A stretch of DNA of 64,000 bases from Dyadobacter sediminis (GTDB lineage Bacteria > Bacteroidota > Bacteroidia > Cytophagales > Spirosomataceae): NCBI RefSeq assembly GCF_005860765.1, contig NZ_VCEI01000021.1, forward strand, positions 868,001-932,000, in the 5' to 3' direction. A program made the position numbers and the translations under genes. Under the pieces are notes generated by a model, which saw nothing but the letters and a program-made list of their open reading frames with translations, searched no databases and was not told the origin of the DNA. Positions 8,737 to 17,819 of this stretch are shown in pieces. Within the stretch, counting starts at the first letter, position 1. The number at the start of each line of letters is the position of its first letter.

Positions 8737-9963
8737 ATGAGCAATAATCTTGATATAACCGCAATCCGGAATGACTTTCCGATTCTGGAGGAAATTGTAA
8801 ACGGTAAACAGCTCGTGTATTTTGATAACGCAGCCACTACTCAGAAGCCAAAAGTAGTTCTGGATGCCATTTCAGGATATTACGAACACTACAATGCCAA
8901 TATTCACCGCGGGATTCATCAGCTGGCCGAAAAAGCAACTGCCGCATTCGAGGATTCCAGAAAGCGCCTGCAGCAATTTCTGAATGCACCTTCTTTTGAA
9001 GAAATTATTTTTACTTACGGAACTACCGACGGGATCAATCTTGTGGCGCAGACTTACGGGCGCAAGTTTCTGAAAGAAGGCGACGAAGTGATTATTTCCG
9101 CCATGGAGCATCATTCCAATATCGTTCCGTGGCAAATGCTCTGTGAGGAAAAAGGATGCATTCTGAAAGTAATCCCGATCAATGACGACGGAGAGTTGCT
9201 GATGGACGAATACGAGGCGCTTCTGACAGAACGGACCAAATTTGTGTCTGTTGTGCATGTTTCCAATTCCCTGGGAACGATTAATCCCGTAAAGGAAATT
9301 ATCCGCAAAGCGCATGAAGTGGGTGCCAAGGTGCTACTTGACGGCGCGCAGGCCAGTTCGCATCTTTCGATTGATGTTCAGGATCTGGATTGTGATTTTT
9401 ATTCGCTTTCGCTGCACAAAATCTACGGCCCGACAGGTATGGGTATTTTGTTTGGCAAAAAAGAATTGCTGAATGCCATGCCTCCGTACCGTGGCGGCGG
9501 AGAAATGATCAAGGAAGTTACTTTTGAAAAAACCACTTATAACGAACTTCCATACAAGTTTGAAGCCGGAACGCCCAATATTGCAGATGTCATTGCAGCC
9601 AAATATGCACTGGATTATGTGGACACTCTGGGAAAACCGAATATTGCCGCATACGAAAACAGCCTGCTGGAATATGCGACACAAGCCGTAATGGAAATAG
9701 AAGGGTTGAAAATTATCGGAAAGGCAAAAGAGAAAGTAAGTGTGCTTTCGTTTGTGATTGATGGCATTCATCATCAGGATACCGGCGTGCTGCTCGATCA
9801 GCAGGGAATCGCCGTCCGGACGGGACATCACTGCACGCAGCCTTTGATGCGACGATTCAATATTACAGGAACCACTCGGGCCTCGTTTGCTGTTTATAAT
9901 ACGACAGCTGAAATTGACCGTTTGATTCAGGGCTTGCATAAAGTGAAGAAAATGCTCGGGTAA
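8737..9963 (+). CDS. sufS: Cysteine desulfurase SufS
   Basis: A 408-residue class V aminotransferase-fold enzyme that removes sulfur from cysteine for Fe-S assembly. The PLP lysine is Lys228 in SLSLHKIYGPTGMG; most SufS proteins have SGHK here, so the Leu in place of Gly is a small deviation. The active-site loop RTGHHCTQP carries the persulfide Cys366. EHHSN (124-128), and LDGAQ (201-205) binding the PLP ring are present. Its sulfur acceptor SufE is encoded two genes downstream. Confidence 0.96.
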   Translation: MSNNLDITAIRNDFPILEEIVNGKQLVYFDNAATTQKPKVVLDAISGYYEHYNANIHRGIHQLAEKATAAFEDSRKRLQQFLNAPSFEEIIFTYGTTDGINLVAQTYGRKFLKEGDEVIISAMEHHSNIVPWQMLCEEKGCILKVIPINDDGELLMDEYEALLTERTKFVSVVHVSNSLGTINPVKEIIRKAHEVGAKVLLDGAQASSHLSIDVQDLDCDFYSLSLHKIYGPTGMGILFGKKELLNAMPPYRGGGEMIKEVTFEKTTYNELPYKFEAGTPNIADVIAAKYALDYVDTLGKPNIAAYENSLLEYATQAVMEIEGLKIIGKAKEKVSVLSFVIDGIHHQDTGVLLDQQGIAVRTGHHCTQPLMRRFNITGTTRASFAVYNTTAEIDRLIQGLHKVKKMLG

Positions 9964-10000
9964 AAAACTGAATTTCAACTAAACAACTATATACACATTA

Positions 10001-10381
10001 ATGAGCAACACAGTAGAAGAAGCCCGGCGCTATTTGAACAATGCAAAGGAAATTTTAAGCGAAAAAGGAAAGAAAGAAGATGGTTTCTATAAAGATACCA
10101 ACTATGTAAAACTGGCCGGACATGCGGCCTATACCGGCGTGCTTGTTGCGCTGGACGGTTTGTTCGGTAAAAAAAGAAGAGGCAGAAAGGATGTGGACTG
10201 GTACAAGGAACGGTTAAGCACAATGGATAAAAAGCTGCTTTACACTTTTGTTGCCGCTTATGATACTTTGCATCTTTCCATGAGTTACGACGGAAACCCG
10301 GCTGCAGATATAGCAGTTTCAGGATTAAATATGGCCGAATCCATTATTACATGGGTGGAAACGCGTTCGGCAACGGCATAA
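10001..10381 (+). CDS. DUF5618 family protein inside the suf operon
   Basis: A 126-residue, probably all-helical soluble protein. It starts MSNTVEEARRYLNNAKEIL and contains AGHAAYTGVLVALDGLF (about 45-61) and KLLYTFVAAYDTLHLSM (about 77-93). I recognise it as the DUF5618 family of Bacteroidota, with no known function. The pattern of two amphipathic helices around a small alcohol- and alanine-rich helix resembles HEPN-like four-helix folds, but this is only an impression. It lies between sufS and sufE with gaps of 37 and 15 bases, so it is co-transcribed with Fe-S genes and a supporting role there is plausible. Confidence 0.8.
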   Translation: MSNTVEEARRYLNNAKEILSEKGKKEDGFYKDTNYVKLAGHAAYTGVLVALDGLFGKKRRGRKDVDWYKERLSTMDKKLLYTFVAAYDTLHLSMSYDGNPAADIAVSGLNMAESIITWVETRSATA

Positions 10382-10396
10382 AATATTTTTCAGACA

Positions 10397-10831
10397 ATGA
10401 CTATAAACGAGACACAGGACGAACTAATTTCAGATTTTGAATTGTTTGATGATTGGGAAAGCAAATACGAGTACATCATCGATCTCGGCAAGCAGTTTCC
10501 ACCGCTTCAGGAACAGTACAAGACTGAGGAAAATATAATAAAAGGCTGTCAGTCAAAAGTTTGGCTGAATGCTTATATGGATGGCGATCTTTTGAAGTTT
10601 GAAGCGGACAGCGATGCCATTATCGTTCGCGGTCTGGTAAGTATGCTGGTGAAAGTTTTGTCAGGGCATACGCCGGAAGAAATTGCCAGTGCGAATCTGT
10701 ATTTTATGGAAAAAATAGGTTTGCACCAGCATCTTGCGCAGACGAGATCCAACGGATTGCTGTCCATGCTGAAACAAATGAAAGCCTATGGTTTTGCCTA
10801 TCAGGGAAGAACAGTTAATTCGGAAAGTTAA
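10397..10831 (+). CDS. sufE: Sulfur acceptor protein SufE
   Basis: A 144-residue SufE-family protein. The persulfide-accepting residue is Cys51 in IIKGCQSKVW, the family's diagnostic motif, and the C-terminal half carries LSGHTPEEI and the QTRSNGLLSMLKQMK segment. SufE takes sulfur from SufS and passes it to the SufBCD scaffold. The gene follows DUF5618 by 15 bases and precedes the DUF59 gene by 39. Confidence 0.96.
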   Translation: MTINETQDELISDFELFDDWESKYEYIIDLGKQFPPLQEQYKTEENIIKGCQSKVWLNAYMDGDLLKFEADSDAIIVRGLVSMLVKVLSGHTPEEIASANLYFMEKIGLHQHLAQTRSNGLLSMLKQMKAYGFAYQGRTVNSES

Positions 10832-10870
10832 GATTAAAGTTTTTTCTCCATCGCATTAAAATTTAGTAAA

Positions 10871-11182
10871 ATGTCGGAATCAGAATTAAAGGAAGAAGTA
10901 GTTAAGGCGATCAAAACCGTTTATGATCCGGAAATTCCCGTAGACGTTTACGAGCTTGGACTGATATATGATCTGAAAATATTTCCGGTAAACAATGTGT
11001 ATGTTTCCATGACGCTGACATCGCCTTCGTGTCCGTCGGCCGGAACATTGCCCGGAGAAGTGGAACAGAAAATCAGGGAAGTGGAAGGCGTAAACGACGT
11101 AAGCCTGGAACTGACTTTTGATCCGCCATACAGCACGGAAATGATGTCCGAGGAAGCCAAGCTTGAACTTGGATTTATGTAG
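10871..11182 (+). CDS. SUF-associated DUF59/MIP18 family protein
   Basis: A 103-residue single-domain protein with the DUF59 signature: DPEIPVDVYELGLIYD (19-34), the Cys motif TSPSCPSAG with Cys54, and the E-x-x-L-T-F-D-P-P ending. Stand-alone members in suf operons (SufT-like) act in Fe-S cluster maturation or delivery. Its place between sufE and the bacilliredoxin supports that role. The last residues LELGFM are typical of the Bacteroidota form. Confidence 0.93.
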   Translation: MSESELKEEVVKAIKTVYDPEIPVDVYELGLIYDLKIFPVNNVYVSMTLTSPSCPSAGTLPGEVEQKIREVEGVNDVSLELTFDPPYSTEMMSEEAKLELGFM

Positions 11183-11239
11183 GCGAAAATGCCTCTGATC
11201 TTATAAAAAATTTAATTATAAACTTTAAACGTTAAAAAT

Positions 11240-11668
11240 ATGTACCCACCGCAATTAGTGGCTCCGATGAAAGCCGAATTGGTGAATGCCGGTTTTCAGG
11301 ATTTGACAAGTGCCGAGGAAGTGGATAACTTCATGCAGAATACAAAAGGAACTGCTTTGGTTGTAATCAATTCAGTATGTGGCTGTGCAGCAGGTGCAGC
11401 CCGTCCGGGCGTAAGAGCGGCATTGTCGCGCAGTGAAATCAAGCCGGATCATCTGGCAACTGTATTTGCCGGTGCAGATGTGGAAGCAACTGCAAAAATG
11501 CGCGAATATACTTTGCCTTATCCTCCGTCGTCACCAGCCGTTGCGCTGTTCAAGGACGGTGAACTGATCCATTTTGTAGAACGTCATCATATTGAAGGCC
11601 GTTCGGCAGAAATGATCGCTCAACATTTGCAAATGGCTTTTGAAGAGTTCTGCACGGAAGAGGCATAA
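11240..11668 (+). CDS. BrxA/BrxB family bacilliredoxin
   Basis: A 142-residue thioredoxin-fold protein of the YphP/YqiW family, with the characteristic CGC motif (Cys47-Gly-Cys49 in NSVCGCAAGAARPG), which can act as a disulfide isomerase or remove bacillithiol from protein cysteines. The conserved C-terminal region FVERHHIEGRSAEMIA is present. It is the last gene of the suf operon, ahead of a good terminator, which suggests a redox repair or protection role for Fe-S enzymes. Whether this organism makes bacillithiol cannot be judged from the window. Confidence 0.92.
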   Translation: MYPPQLVAPMKAELVNAGFQDLTSAEEVDNFMQNTKGTALVVINSVCGCAAGAARPGVRAALSRSEIKPDHLATVFAGADVEATAKMREYTLPYPPSSPAVALFKDGELIHFVERHHIEGRSAEMIAQHLQMAFEEFCTEEA

Positions 11669-11686
11669 TTCAGTCAAACATACTAA

Positions 11687-11731
11687 AATGCGGCTACTTT
11701 CGATTAAATTTGAGAGTAGCCGTATTTTTTA
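11687..11731 (+). terminator. Terminator closing the suf operon
   Basis: A 12-bp stem with one G-T pair (aatgcggctact at 11687-11698, agtagccgtatt at 11715-11726) followed by T residues. Confidence 0.85.
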
Positions 11732-11755
11732 ATAACCTTTTTGAATTCAATTGAT

Positions 11756-12865
11756 ATGCGCGGACATCGTTTTTTGAAATATACACCGCCCGAGCAAGGC
11801 GCCAACAGCAAGTTTAATCAGCTGTTTGATATTTTTCAGCAGTTGCTACTAATGACTTCCGGTGACGTCAGCGAGGCGATGTCGTGGCTGAGCGAGCTGG
11901 ACAGACAATATACTCTGACCAATGATTCTTATGGCATCGGTGACTTTTTTGATGATCTGAAGAAAAAAGGATACATCACCGAAGAAAAGCAGGATGGTGA
12001 AAGCCGCATTGTCATGACACCGAAATCGGAAAAAAGCATTCGCAAAAGTGCGCTGGATGAAATTTTCGGTAAACTGAAAAGATCCAAATCGGGTGGAAAC
12101 CACCATACGCCGCACATGGGTACGGGCGACGAACTGAGCAGCGACATACGCCAGTTCCAGTTCGGAGATACGCTGGACCAGATTTCCATGACAGAATCCA
12201 TCAAAAATGCGCAGGTAAATCATGGAATCGGTGATTTTATGCTGATGGAAAATGACCTGGAAGTAGTGGAACGGGAGCAGAAAACCACGACGGCAACCGT
12301 CGTAATGATCGATATCAGCCATTCCATGATTTTATACGGCGAGGATCGCATTACGCCGGCCAAAAAAGTGGCGCTTGCTCTGGCGGAACTGATCCGTACA
12401 AAATACCCGAAAGATTCACTTGACATTATCGTATTTGGTAATGATGCCTGGCAAATCCAGCTGAAAGATCTTCCATATCTGGAAGTAGGGCCGTATCACA
12501 CCAATACGGTCGCCGGTCTGGAACTGGCCATGGATATTCTCCGCCGTAAAAAGACGCGTAACAAGCAGATTTTCATGATTACGGATGGAAAGCCGACTTG
12601 CCTGAAAGAAGGAATCAAATATTACAAAAACAGTTTCGGTCTGGACCGCAAAATCATCAGCAAAACGCTTACGCTTGCAGCGCAATGCCGCAGGCTGGAT
12701 ATTCCGGTTACTACGTTCATGATTGCGACAGATCCGTACCTGAAACAGTTTGTACAGAATTTCACACAAGTCAACAATGGACGTGCTTATTACAGCAACC
12801 TTCAGGGACTTGGCGGGTTTGTACTGGAAGACTTCCAGCGCAACCGCAGAAAAAATGTTAAGTAA
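11756..12865 (+). CDS. VWA domain protein, probable partner of a MoxR/chelatase-type ATPase
   Basis: A 369-residue protein counted from ATG 11756; an in-frame TTG at 11741 would add five residues. The N-terminal half is a helical, polar region; the C-terminal half (about residues 180-365) is a von Willebrand A domain with a complete metal-binding MIDAS: DISHS, a central Thr in HTNTVAG, and ITDGKPT. It resembles the VWA proteins paired with Mg-chelatase-like ATPases in Actinobacteria and Bacteroidota (Rv0958/Rv0959 type). Such pairs are thought to remodel or activate target proteins. The matching ATPase is here at 32043-33578, not adjacent. The gene starts 25 bases after the suf terminator. 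Confidence 0.85.
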   Translation: MRGHRFLKYTPPEQGANSKFNQLFDIFQQLLLMTSGDVSEAMSWLSELDRQYTLTNDSYGIGDFFDDLKKKGYITEEKQDGESRIVMTPKSEKSIRKSALDEIFGKLKRSKSGGNHHTPHMGTGDELSSDIRQFQFGDTLDQISMTESIKNAQVNHGIGDFMLMENDLEVVEREQKTTTATVVMIDISHSMILYGEDRITPAKKVALALAELIRTKYPKDSLDIIVFGNDAWQIQLKDLPYLEVGPYHTNTVAGLELAMDILRRKKTRNKQIFMITDGKPTCLKEGIKYYKNSFGLDRKIISKTLTLAAQCRRLDIPVTTFMIATDPYLKQFVQNFTQVNNGRAYYSNLQGLGGFVLEDFQRNRRKNVK

Positions 12866-12877
12866 AGCGAGCCATTA

Positions 12878-15355
12878 CTACTTTTTGCCAATAGAAATCA
12901 TATTGGCAAAAAGCCGGTAAGCGCCCGTAACACCGGCCGGAAGTTCGCGGAAAAAGGACAAACCCGTGTAAATAAAATGCCCTTTTCCATAGGATGCATA
13001 AAGTACACTTCCTTCTTTCGGCGTTTCATCCTGATCATTGCTGGAAAACAATGTCTGATAATGGGTTTTATCCCAATCCTGTGCAAAATACAAGCCGCGT
13101 TCCTGAATCCAGCCCTGAAAATCCTGCTGCGTAATTTTGTTCGGATAATTCATCAAAGGATGTTCCGGCATTAAAAACCGGATTTCAGCATCTTCTTCGG
13201 CCACTCTGTCGCGTCCCATCGTAATCGGAAATGGCCCGATCTGTTTTACTTTCTGGTCATTCGGAATGGTGTACTGTACAAGCATTGTTCCGCCATTTTT
13301 GACATATTCCATCAGTTTTTCCTGATAATTGGAAAGCCGGTTTTCCGTGTTGTAAGCTCTTACGCCCACAACAATCGCCTCATAACCACTCAGATCGCCC
13401 GCAAGTGCGGCATCATTCAGCATCGTAACCTGACAATTCATCTGGCGCAGCGCAGTCGGGACTTCGTCACCGGCGCCGGCGATGTAGCCGATATTTTTAA
13501 CTGTTGTTTTTACATCAATGCGCGCCAGTTTGGCCTCCGAAGAAGGAAAAATAGTCTGGGTCGGAATGTGCCGGTATGCAATTGTTTTCAGGGATTTGTC
13601 ATAAATTTTCCCGTTTACAGTTGCCGTTGCCCGGAAAACAACTTCCTGATTAATGGCAGGCGGCGTAATACGGAATGAAAAATACTGGTCGTGATATTTA
13701 TCGGCAATGCTGAATTTTTGTGATGCCGGTTCGGATTTCCAGCCTTCGGGAAGTTCCGGTTTCACAATTCCTTCCATACCGTTGCGCTGCGCCTGAACCA
13801 GAACCGTAACCGTTTTGGATTCGGCAGACGGAAAAATAAAAACCGGTTCTGTAATGGTTGTCGTAACCGGCGGCCTGATTTCAAACGGCTGATAAATTTC
13901 CCCTTCCGCAGGATCAGTGAATTTGTAAATCCATGGCCTTGCAACCGTAAAAGTCTGACCTCCGATTTCAAAATTATAACGTGTGAACGTTTCGGGCCTG
14001 TTTTCAGGAAAACCGATATCCTGCTGTTTGTCAATCTGGAACAAGCCGCGGCTGATGGGTTTTTCAAGCCAGTACGGCTGTGTAATTTTCAGGTTTTCAG
14101 GAAGCAGGACTTTTTTTGAAATGGCATTAAAATCATTGTTTTCCAAAGAAATATTGACAAGACTGTCTTTGTTTGCGCCCGTCCATGCGACTGACGCAAG
14201 TTTGACCGGAAAATCGGTACGCTTGATAACTGAAATCCGGATATTTACTGAATCGCCGGCAACGCCCGAAAAATCATTTGGGTTGGTCTCGAACCAAAGT
14301 CCGGCACATTGCAGGATCAGGTCTTTGACTTCTTCCTTCTTTGCCTTTACATACATGTCAGCAGAATCAAGCCGGTTCAGTTCTGCATTGATTTTCAGAA
14401 GATTATTAATAGAAGCAGAGGGATTATTGACCGAGAAACTTTTAATGGATTCATTGATCAGCGCCTGTACTTTGGTGCTGTTTTTAATTCTTTTCCAGGA
14501 AATGTCAACGCCGTCAAACAAGCTTGTTTTTGCCGGATCACCCGCTTTGTGCAGAAAATAATCAATTCTTTCTCCGCGTGCAGCTGAACTTCCGAACCCC
14601 TGACTTTTATGCTGGCTACGGCTTAATGCGGCAATTTCAGTGTAAGATTTGCCAAGAACCGGATTGTACCCGCCGATTTCAATGGATATAAAAGGCTTTT
14701 TTTCCTCTTCAGGTTTTTTGTTTGTAAATCCGGGCGTATATGTATTCCATACCAAACGTTTTGGCTGCCAGGTTTTTACAAATTTCAACTGATCAGGATA
14801 TGCATTTGGATCGGCGGCAAGGCTGAAACCTTTTTCGGCAAGATAAGCAGAAGTCTGATGATGGCCGTGGCCTGCGCGCGGATCTGGCGGAAAGCGTGTA
14901 ATAATGACATCCGGCTGAAATTTCCGTATCATCCACACTACGTCGCCCAGTACTTTGTCCTGATCCCAGAAATTCAGCGTTTCGTCACGTGTTTTGGAAA
15001 AACCGAAATCATATGCTCTTGAAAAAAACTGCTGTGCACCGTCAATCCGGCGTGCGCCGAGTAATTCCTGTGTCCGGATCACACCAATATTATATCCCTG
15101 TTCGGACCCGATCAGATTCTGTCCGCCGTCACCGCGCGTAAGCGACAAGTAACCCGTTCTGACCAGTTGATCTTTTGATAAATAGGAAAGCATCAGCGTA
15201 TTTTCATCGTCCGGATGCGCAGCGATGTAAAGCACCGAACCCAGCACATTCAGTTTTTTAAGGTTCAGGAATATTTCGCCGGAAGATAAAGCGGGAACTT
15301 GTGCAGAAACTTTTAATGAAAACAGGAACAGGAATGCAGCTAGGTATTTATTCAT
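12878..15355 (-). CDS. Large PIG-L family deacetylase, exported
   Basis: An 825-residue protein with a signal peptide (cleavage near VSAQVP, residue 19). The N-terminal domain (about 38-290) is a PIG-L/LmbE zinc-dependent N-acetylglucosaminyl deacetylase with AHPDDE (46-51), TRGDGGQN (73-80) and GHGHHQ (162-167) supplying metal ligands. A middle beta-rich part resembles Ig/NPCBM-like modules, and the C-terminal 230 residues look like a class I amidotransferase-like (ThuA) domain without an evident catalytic Cys. This architecture is common in Bacteroidota and the substrate is unknown. It is 41 bases downstream of the PPTase gene, on the same strand. Its 3' end contains a 13-bp palindrome shared with the end of the VWA gene region. 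Confidence 0.88.
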   Translation of the reverse strand: MNKYLAAFLFLFSLKVSAQVPALSSGEIFLNLKKLNVLGSVLYIAAHPDDENTLMLSYLSKDQLVRTGYLSLTRGDGGQNLIGSEQGYNIGVIRTQELLGARRIDGAQQFFSRAYDFGFSKTRDETLNFWDQDKVLGDVVWMIRKFQPDVIITRFPPDPRAGHGHHQTSAYLAEKGFSLAADPNAYPDQLKFVKTWQPKRLVWNTYTPGFTNKKPEEEKKPFISIEIGGYNPVLGKSYTEIAALSRSQHKSQGFGSSAARGERIDYFLHKAGDPAKTSLFDGVDISWKRIKNSTKVQALINESIKSFSVNNPSASINNLLKINAELNRLDSADMYVKAKKEEVKDLILQCAGLWFETNPNDFSGVAGDSVNIRISVIKRTDFPVKLASVAWTGANKDSLVNISLENNDFNAISKKVLLPENLKITQPYWLEKPISRGLFQIDKQQDIGFPENRPETFTRYNFEIGGQTFTVARPWIYKFTDPAEGEIYQPFEIRPPVTTTITEPVFIFPSAESKTVTVLVQAQRNGMEGIVKPELPEGWKSEPASQKFSIADKYHDQYFSFRITPPAINQEVVFRATATVNGKIYDKSLKTIAYRHIPTQTIFPSSEAKLARIDVKTTVKNIGYIAGAGDEVPTALRQMNCQVTMLNDAALAGDLSGYEAIVVGVRAYNTENRLSNYQEKLMEYVKNGGTMLVQYTIPNDQKVKQIGPFPITMGRDRVAEEDAEIRFLMPEHPLMNYPNKITQQDFQGWIQERGLYFAQDWDKTHYQTLFSSNDQDETPKEGSVLYASYGKGHFIYTGLSFFRELPAGVTGAYRLFANMISIGKK

Positions 15356-15396
15356 TGGTCAGGAAATTATAGCATTGTTTTTGGCCGGCAAAAAAT

Positions 15397-16020
15397 TCAG
15401 ATTGTCCAGGAAAGAACGTAATCGCCGAACGTGTCGTAAGCGATACGGACTGTATTTAATTCGGGTTTTAAAACAGAAACCTCAATTTCGCCTTTTTGGT
15501 TGCCGTCAAACCGGTTTGTAATGATATGTTTTTTCAGATCAAGGTCCGGATTTCCGGCAAATTTGAACGCAGATTCCTTTGCAGACCAGATGATATGCAG
15601 CAACAAATTATTTTCAACATCAACCCAATTCATTTCTGCTTCATGCAGAAAGTAGTCGGCACCTTTGGAAATAGAAGGTTTGAGTTTTTGTATATCAATT
15701 CCCGTTTTTTTGGTTTCACTCACATAAACACAGGCATATTCGCCCGAATGCGACATGGAAATGTGCTGCTTACTGCCAACCATATGCGGTTTTCGATTGT
15801 GATCGTACGTTATTTCCGGATCGACGGACGTTATATTTTTGATTAATATACGGCATGCAAGCCATTCCTGCCGGCGAACGTCGGTTTTTTTTTCAAACAG
15901 CAGTTTTTCATCAGCGGGAGTAAGCTGTAACTGTTCTTTCAATTCCTGCCATGGTTCAGTCATTTTCCACAATCCCAGAGCCGTATTTTCAGAAAGCGCT
16001 TTTATGTAACAGATTCCCAT
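15397..16020 (-). CDS. 4'-phosphopantetheinyl transferase superfamily protein
   Basis: A 207-residue Sfp-type protein with the two family motifs GIDIQ (107-111, Mg-binding Asp) and WSAKESAFK (145-153). The upstream MSHSGEYAC segment (88-96) also matches. These enzymes attach the phosphopantetheine arm to acyl carrier proteins of fatty acid, polyketide or aryl-polyene synthesis. It is divergent from the C45 acyltransferase and AMP-ligase genes, which suggests it may serve a pigment or lipid pathway. The single-module size of about 200 residues fits the Sfp type better than AcpS. Confidence 0.9.
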   Translation of the reverse strand: MGICYIKALSENTALGLWKMTEPWQELKEQLQLTPADEKLLFEKKTDVRRQEWLACRILIKNITSVDPEITYDHNRKPHMVGSKQHISMSHSGEYACVYVSETKKTGIDIQKLKPSISKGADYFLHEAEMNWVDVENNLLLHIIWSAKESAFKFAGNPDLDLKKHIITNRFDGNQKGEIEVSVLKPELNTVRIAYDTFGDYVLSWTI

Positions 16021-16093
16021 TTATTATTAATTTTGGTTAAATATCAGCAATCAGCATTTCAGAACCGGCACCGGATACGCGTGCTTTTCATGT

Positions 16094-17773
16094 ATGTGGC
16101 CCAAAAATAAATTAGCAAAAAACATTCTCAAAACGGTTTCCATCCTGTTGCTGATCACCGGAATCTTTTTCGGCCTGTTCATCTGGCGCATCATTGTTCC
16201 TTCGCCCAGGATTGACAGCAACAAAACTACGGAAAGTTATAAACGCATTAAAGCAGGCCCGGACCATTATGTGGTTGAAAACTGCTGGCTGAAAAAGAAC
16301 AAATACGGAATCTGGGAAATGTACCTGGAAGGATCGCCGTATGAAAGAGGACTTATTTACGGGATTCTTTCCAAAGAACTGATGGAAAAACAGGAAGTTC
16401 ATTTCGTTGGCCAGATCAAGGAAATGATTCCGAATGCGTTGTTTCTGCAGGTTCTGAAAGGTTTTGTCGGCTGGTTTAACCGCGATATTTACAAGTATAT
16501 CCCGGAAGAAAATCAACAGGAAATCTACGGCATTTCCCAGTCTTTTTCCGACAAGTTCAATTACATCGCCCCGAAATATTACCGCATTCTGAATTATCAT
16601 GCGGCGCACGACATCGGTCACGCGCTTACCGACCTGAATATGGTCGGCTGCACGTCATTTGCGGTTAATCACAGGTTTTCAGAAGATTCCACACTGCTCA
16701 TTGCGCGTAACTTCGATTTTTATATGGGCGATGAATTTGCAGAAGATAAGCTGATTGTTTTTATGAATCCGGACAAAGGTTACAAATTCGCATCTTACGC
16801 GTGGGCCGGTTTGACGGGCGTTGTGTCCGGCATGAATGAAAAAGGAATCACCGTAACGCTCAATGCTTCCAAATCCGACATTCCATATACGGCTAAAGAA
16901 CCGATTTCATTGCTGGCGAGAGAAATTTTGCAGTATGCCGGTACAATCCAGGAAGCGCAGGAGATTGCAGAAAGAAGGGAAACCTTCGTTTCCGAATCAC
17001 TGCTGATTGGCTCGGCGGCTGACGACAAAGCTGTTATAATTGAAAAATCGCCGCAGAAAATGGACGTTTATCAATCCGGAAAAGATTATCTGGTCTGCGC
17101 CAATCATTATCAGGGCAGTTCGTTTATCCGAGATTCGGTCAATATCCATAACATTCGCGATACCGATTCAAAGTCAAGGTTTGACAGAATGAACCAGTTG
17201 CTTGAACGGACTTATCCTGTTGATATAAAAGATGCTGCCAGTATCTTAAGAGATAAGAAAGGCTTGAATGACAAATTCCTGGGTTACGGAAATTCCAGTT
17301 CTTTGAACCAGCTTATCGCCCATCACGGAATTTTGTTCAAGCCGGAAAAAAAAGAAATATGGATTTCCACGCCGCCATTCCAGCTGGGTGAATTTATCTG
17401 CTACAATTTAAACGATGTTTTTTCTGGAAAAAGAACGTTTGCTACGGTGGATTCTTTAACCATTCCTAAGGATTCATTTCTGGCAACAGCCGATTACAGA
17501 AAATTTGAAGATTTCAGGAAAACAAAACAGAAAATCAGCCGCTATGTGATGCTCGGCATGCCGTTTGAACTTTCGCCTGCGGAAGAAAAAAAATTCATCA
17601 ACAACAATCCGGAAAGTTTTCTGACTTATTTGTTTCTGGGCGATTATTTCAGGAAAAACGGGAACAACACAAAGGCCATTGCTTATTACCAACAATCTTT
17701 AGAACATGAAGTCGCTTCACTAAATGAAGTAAAAGCCATAAAAGACCGCATTGAAGATTGCGGGAAAAAATAG
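16094..17773 (+). CDS. C45 family autoproteolytic acyltransferase/hydrolase
   Basis: A 559-residue protein with one N-terminal membrane segment (about 11-33), then a C45 (acyl-CoA:6-aminopenicillanate acyltransferase-like) Ntn-hydrolase domain. The likely nucleophile is Cys186 in LNMVGCTSFA, which becomes N-terminal after self-cleavage, and ARNFDFY (204-210) follows as usual. The last 60 residues (AYYQQSLEHE) look like a TPR repeat. Members transfer or hydrolyse acyl groups on amines; related genes occur in flexirubin-type pigment clusters. A second ATG lies four bases upstream but out of frame. The next gene, an AMP-ligase, follows by 46 bases and is probably in the same operon. Confidence 0.85.
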   Translation: MWPKNKLAKNILKTVSILLLITGIFFGLFIWRIIVPSPRIDSNKTTESYKRIKAGPDHYVVENCWLKKNKYGIWEMYLEGSPYERGLIYGILSKELMEKQEVHFVGQIKEMIPNALFLQVLKGFVGWFNRDIYKYIPEENQQEIYGISQSFSDKFNYIAPKYYRILNYHAAHDIGHALTDLNMVGCTSFAVNHRFSEDSTLLIARNFDFYMGDEFAEDKLIVFMNPDKGYKFASYAWAGLTGVVSGMNEKGITVTLNASKSDIPYTAKEPISLLAREILQYAGTIQEAQEIAERRETFVSESLLIGSAADDKAVIIEKSPQKMDVYQSGKDYLVCANHYQGSSFIRDSVNIHNIRDTDSKSRFDRMNQLLERTYPVDIKDAASILRDKKGLNDKFLGYGNSSSLNQLIAHHGILFKPEKKEIWISTPPFQLGEFICYNLNDVFSGKRTFATVDSLTIPKDSFLATADYRKFEDFRKTKQKISRYVMLGMPFELSPAEEKKFINNNPESFLTYLFLGDYFRKNGNNTKAIAYYQQSLEHEVASLNEVKAIKDRIEDCGKK

Positions 17774-17819
17774 CCTGTTTTTACAGTTTTCTACATCATT
17801 GTAACACATTCTAACCGCC

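Noticed and set aside
9334..9978. A 214-codon frame antisense to sufS
   Set aside because: Shadow of a well-supported gene; no start context or homology signal.
12881..12913. 13-bp palindrome at the ends of the VWA and PIG-L genes as a terminator
   Set aside because: The stem is perfect but no T-tract follows on either strand and it lies in the PIG-L coding end.
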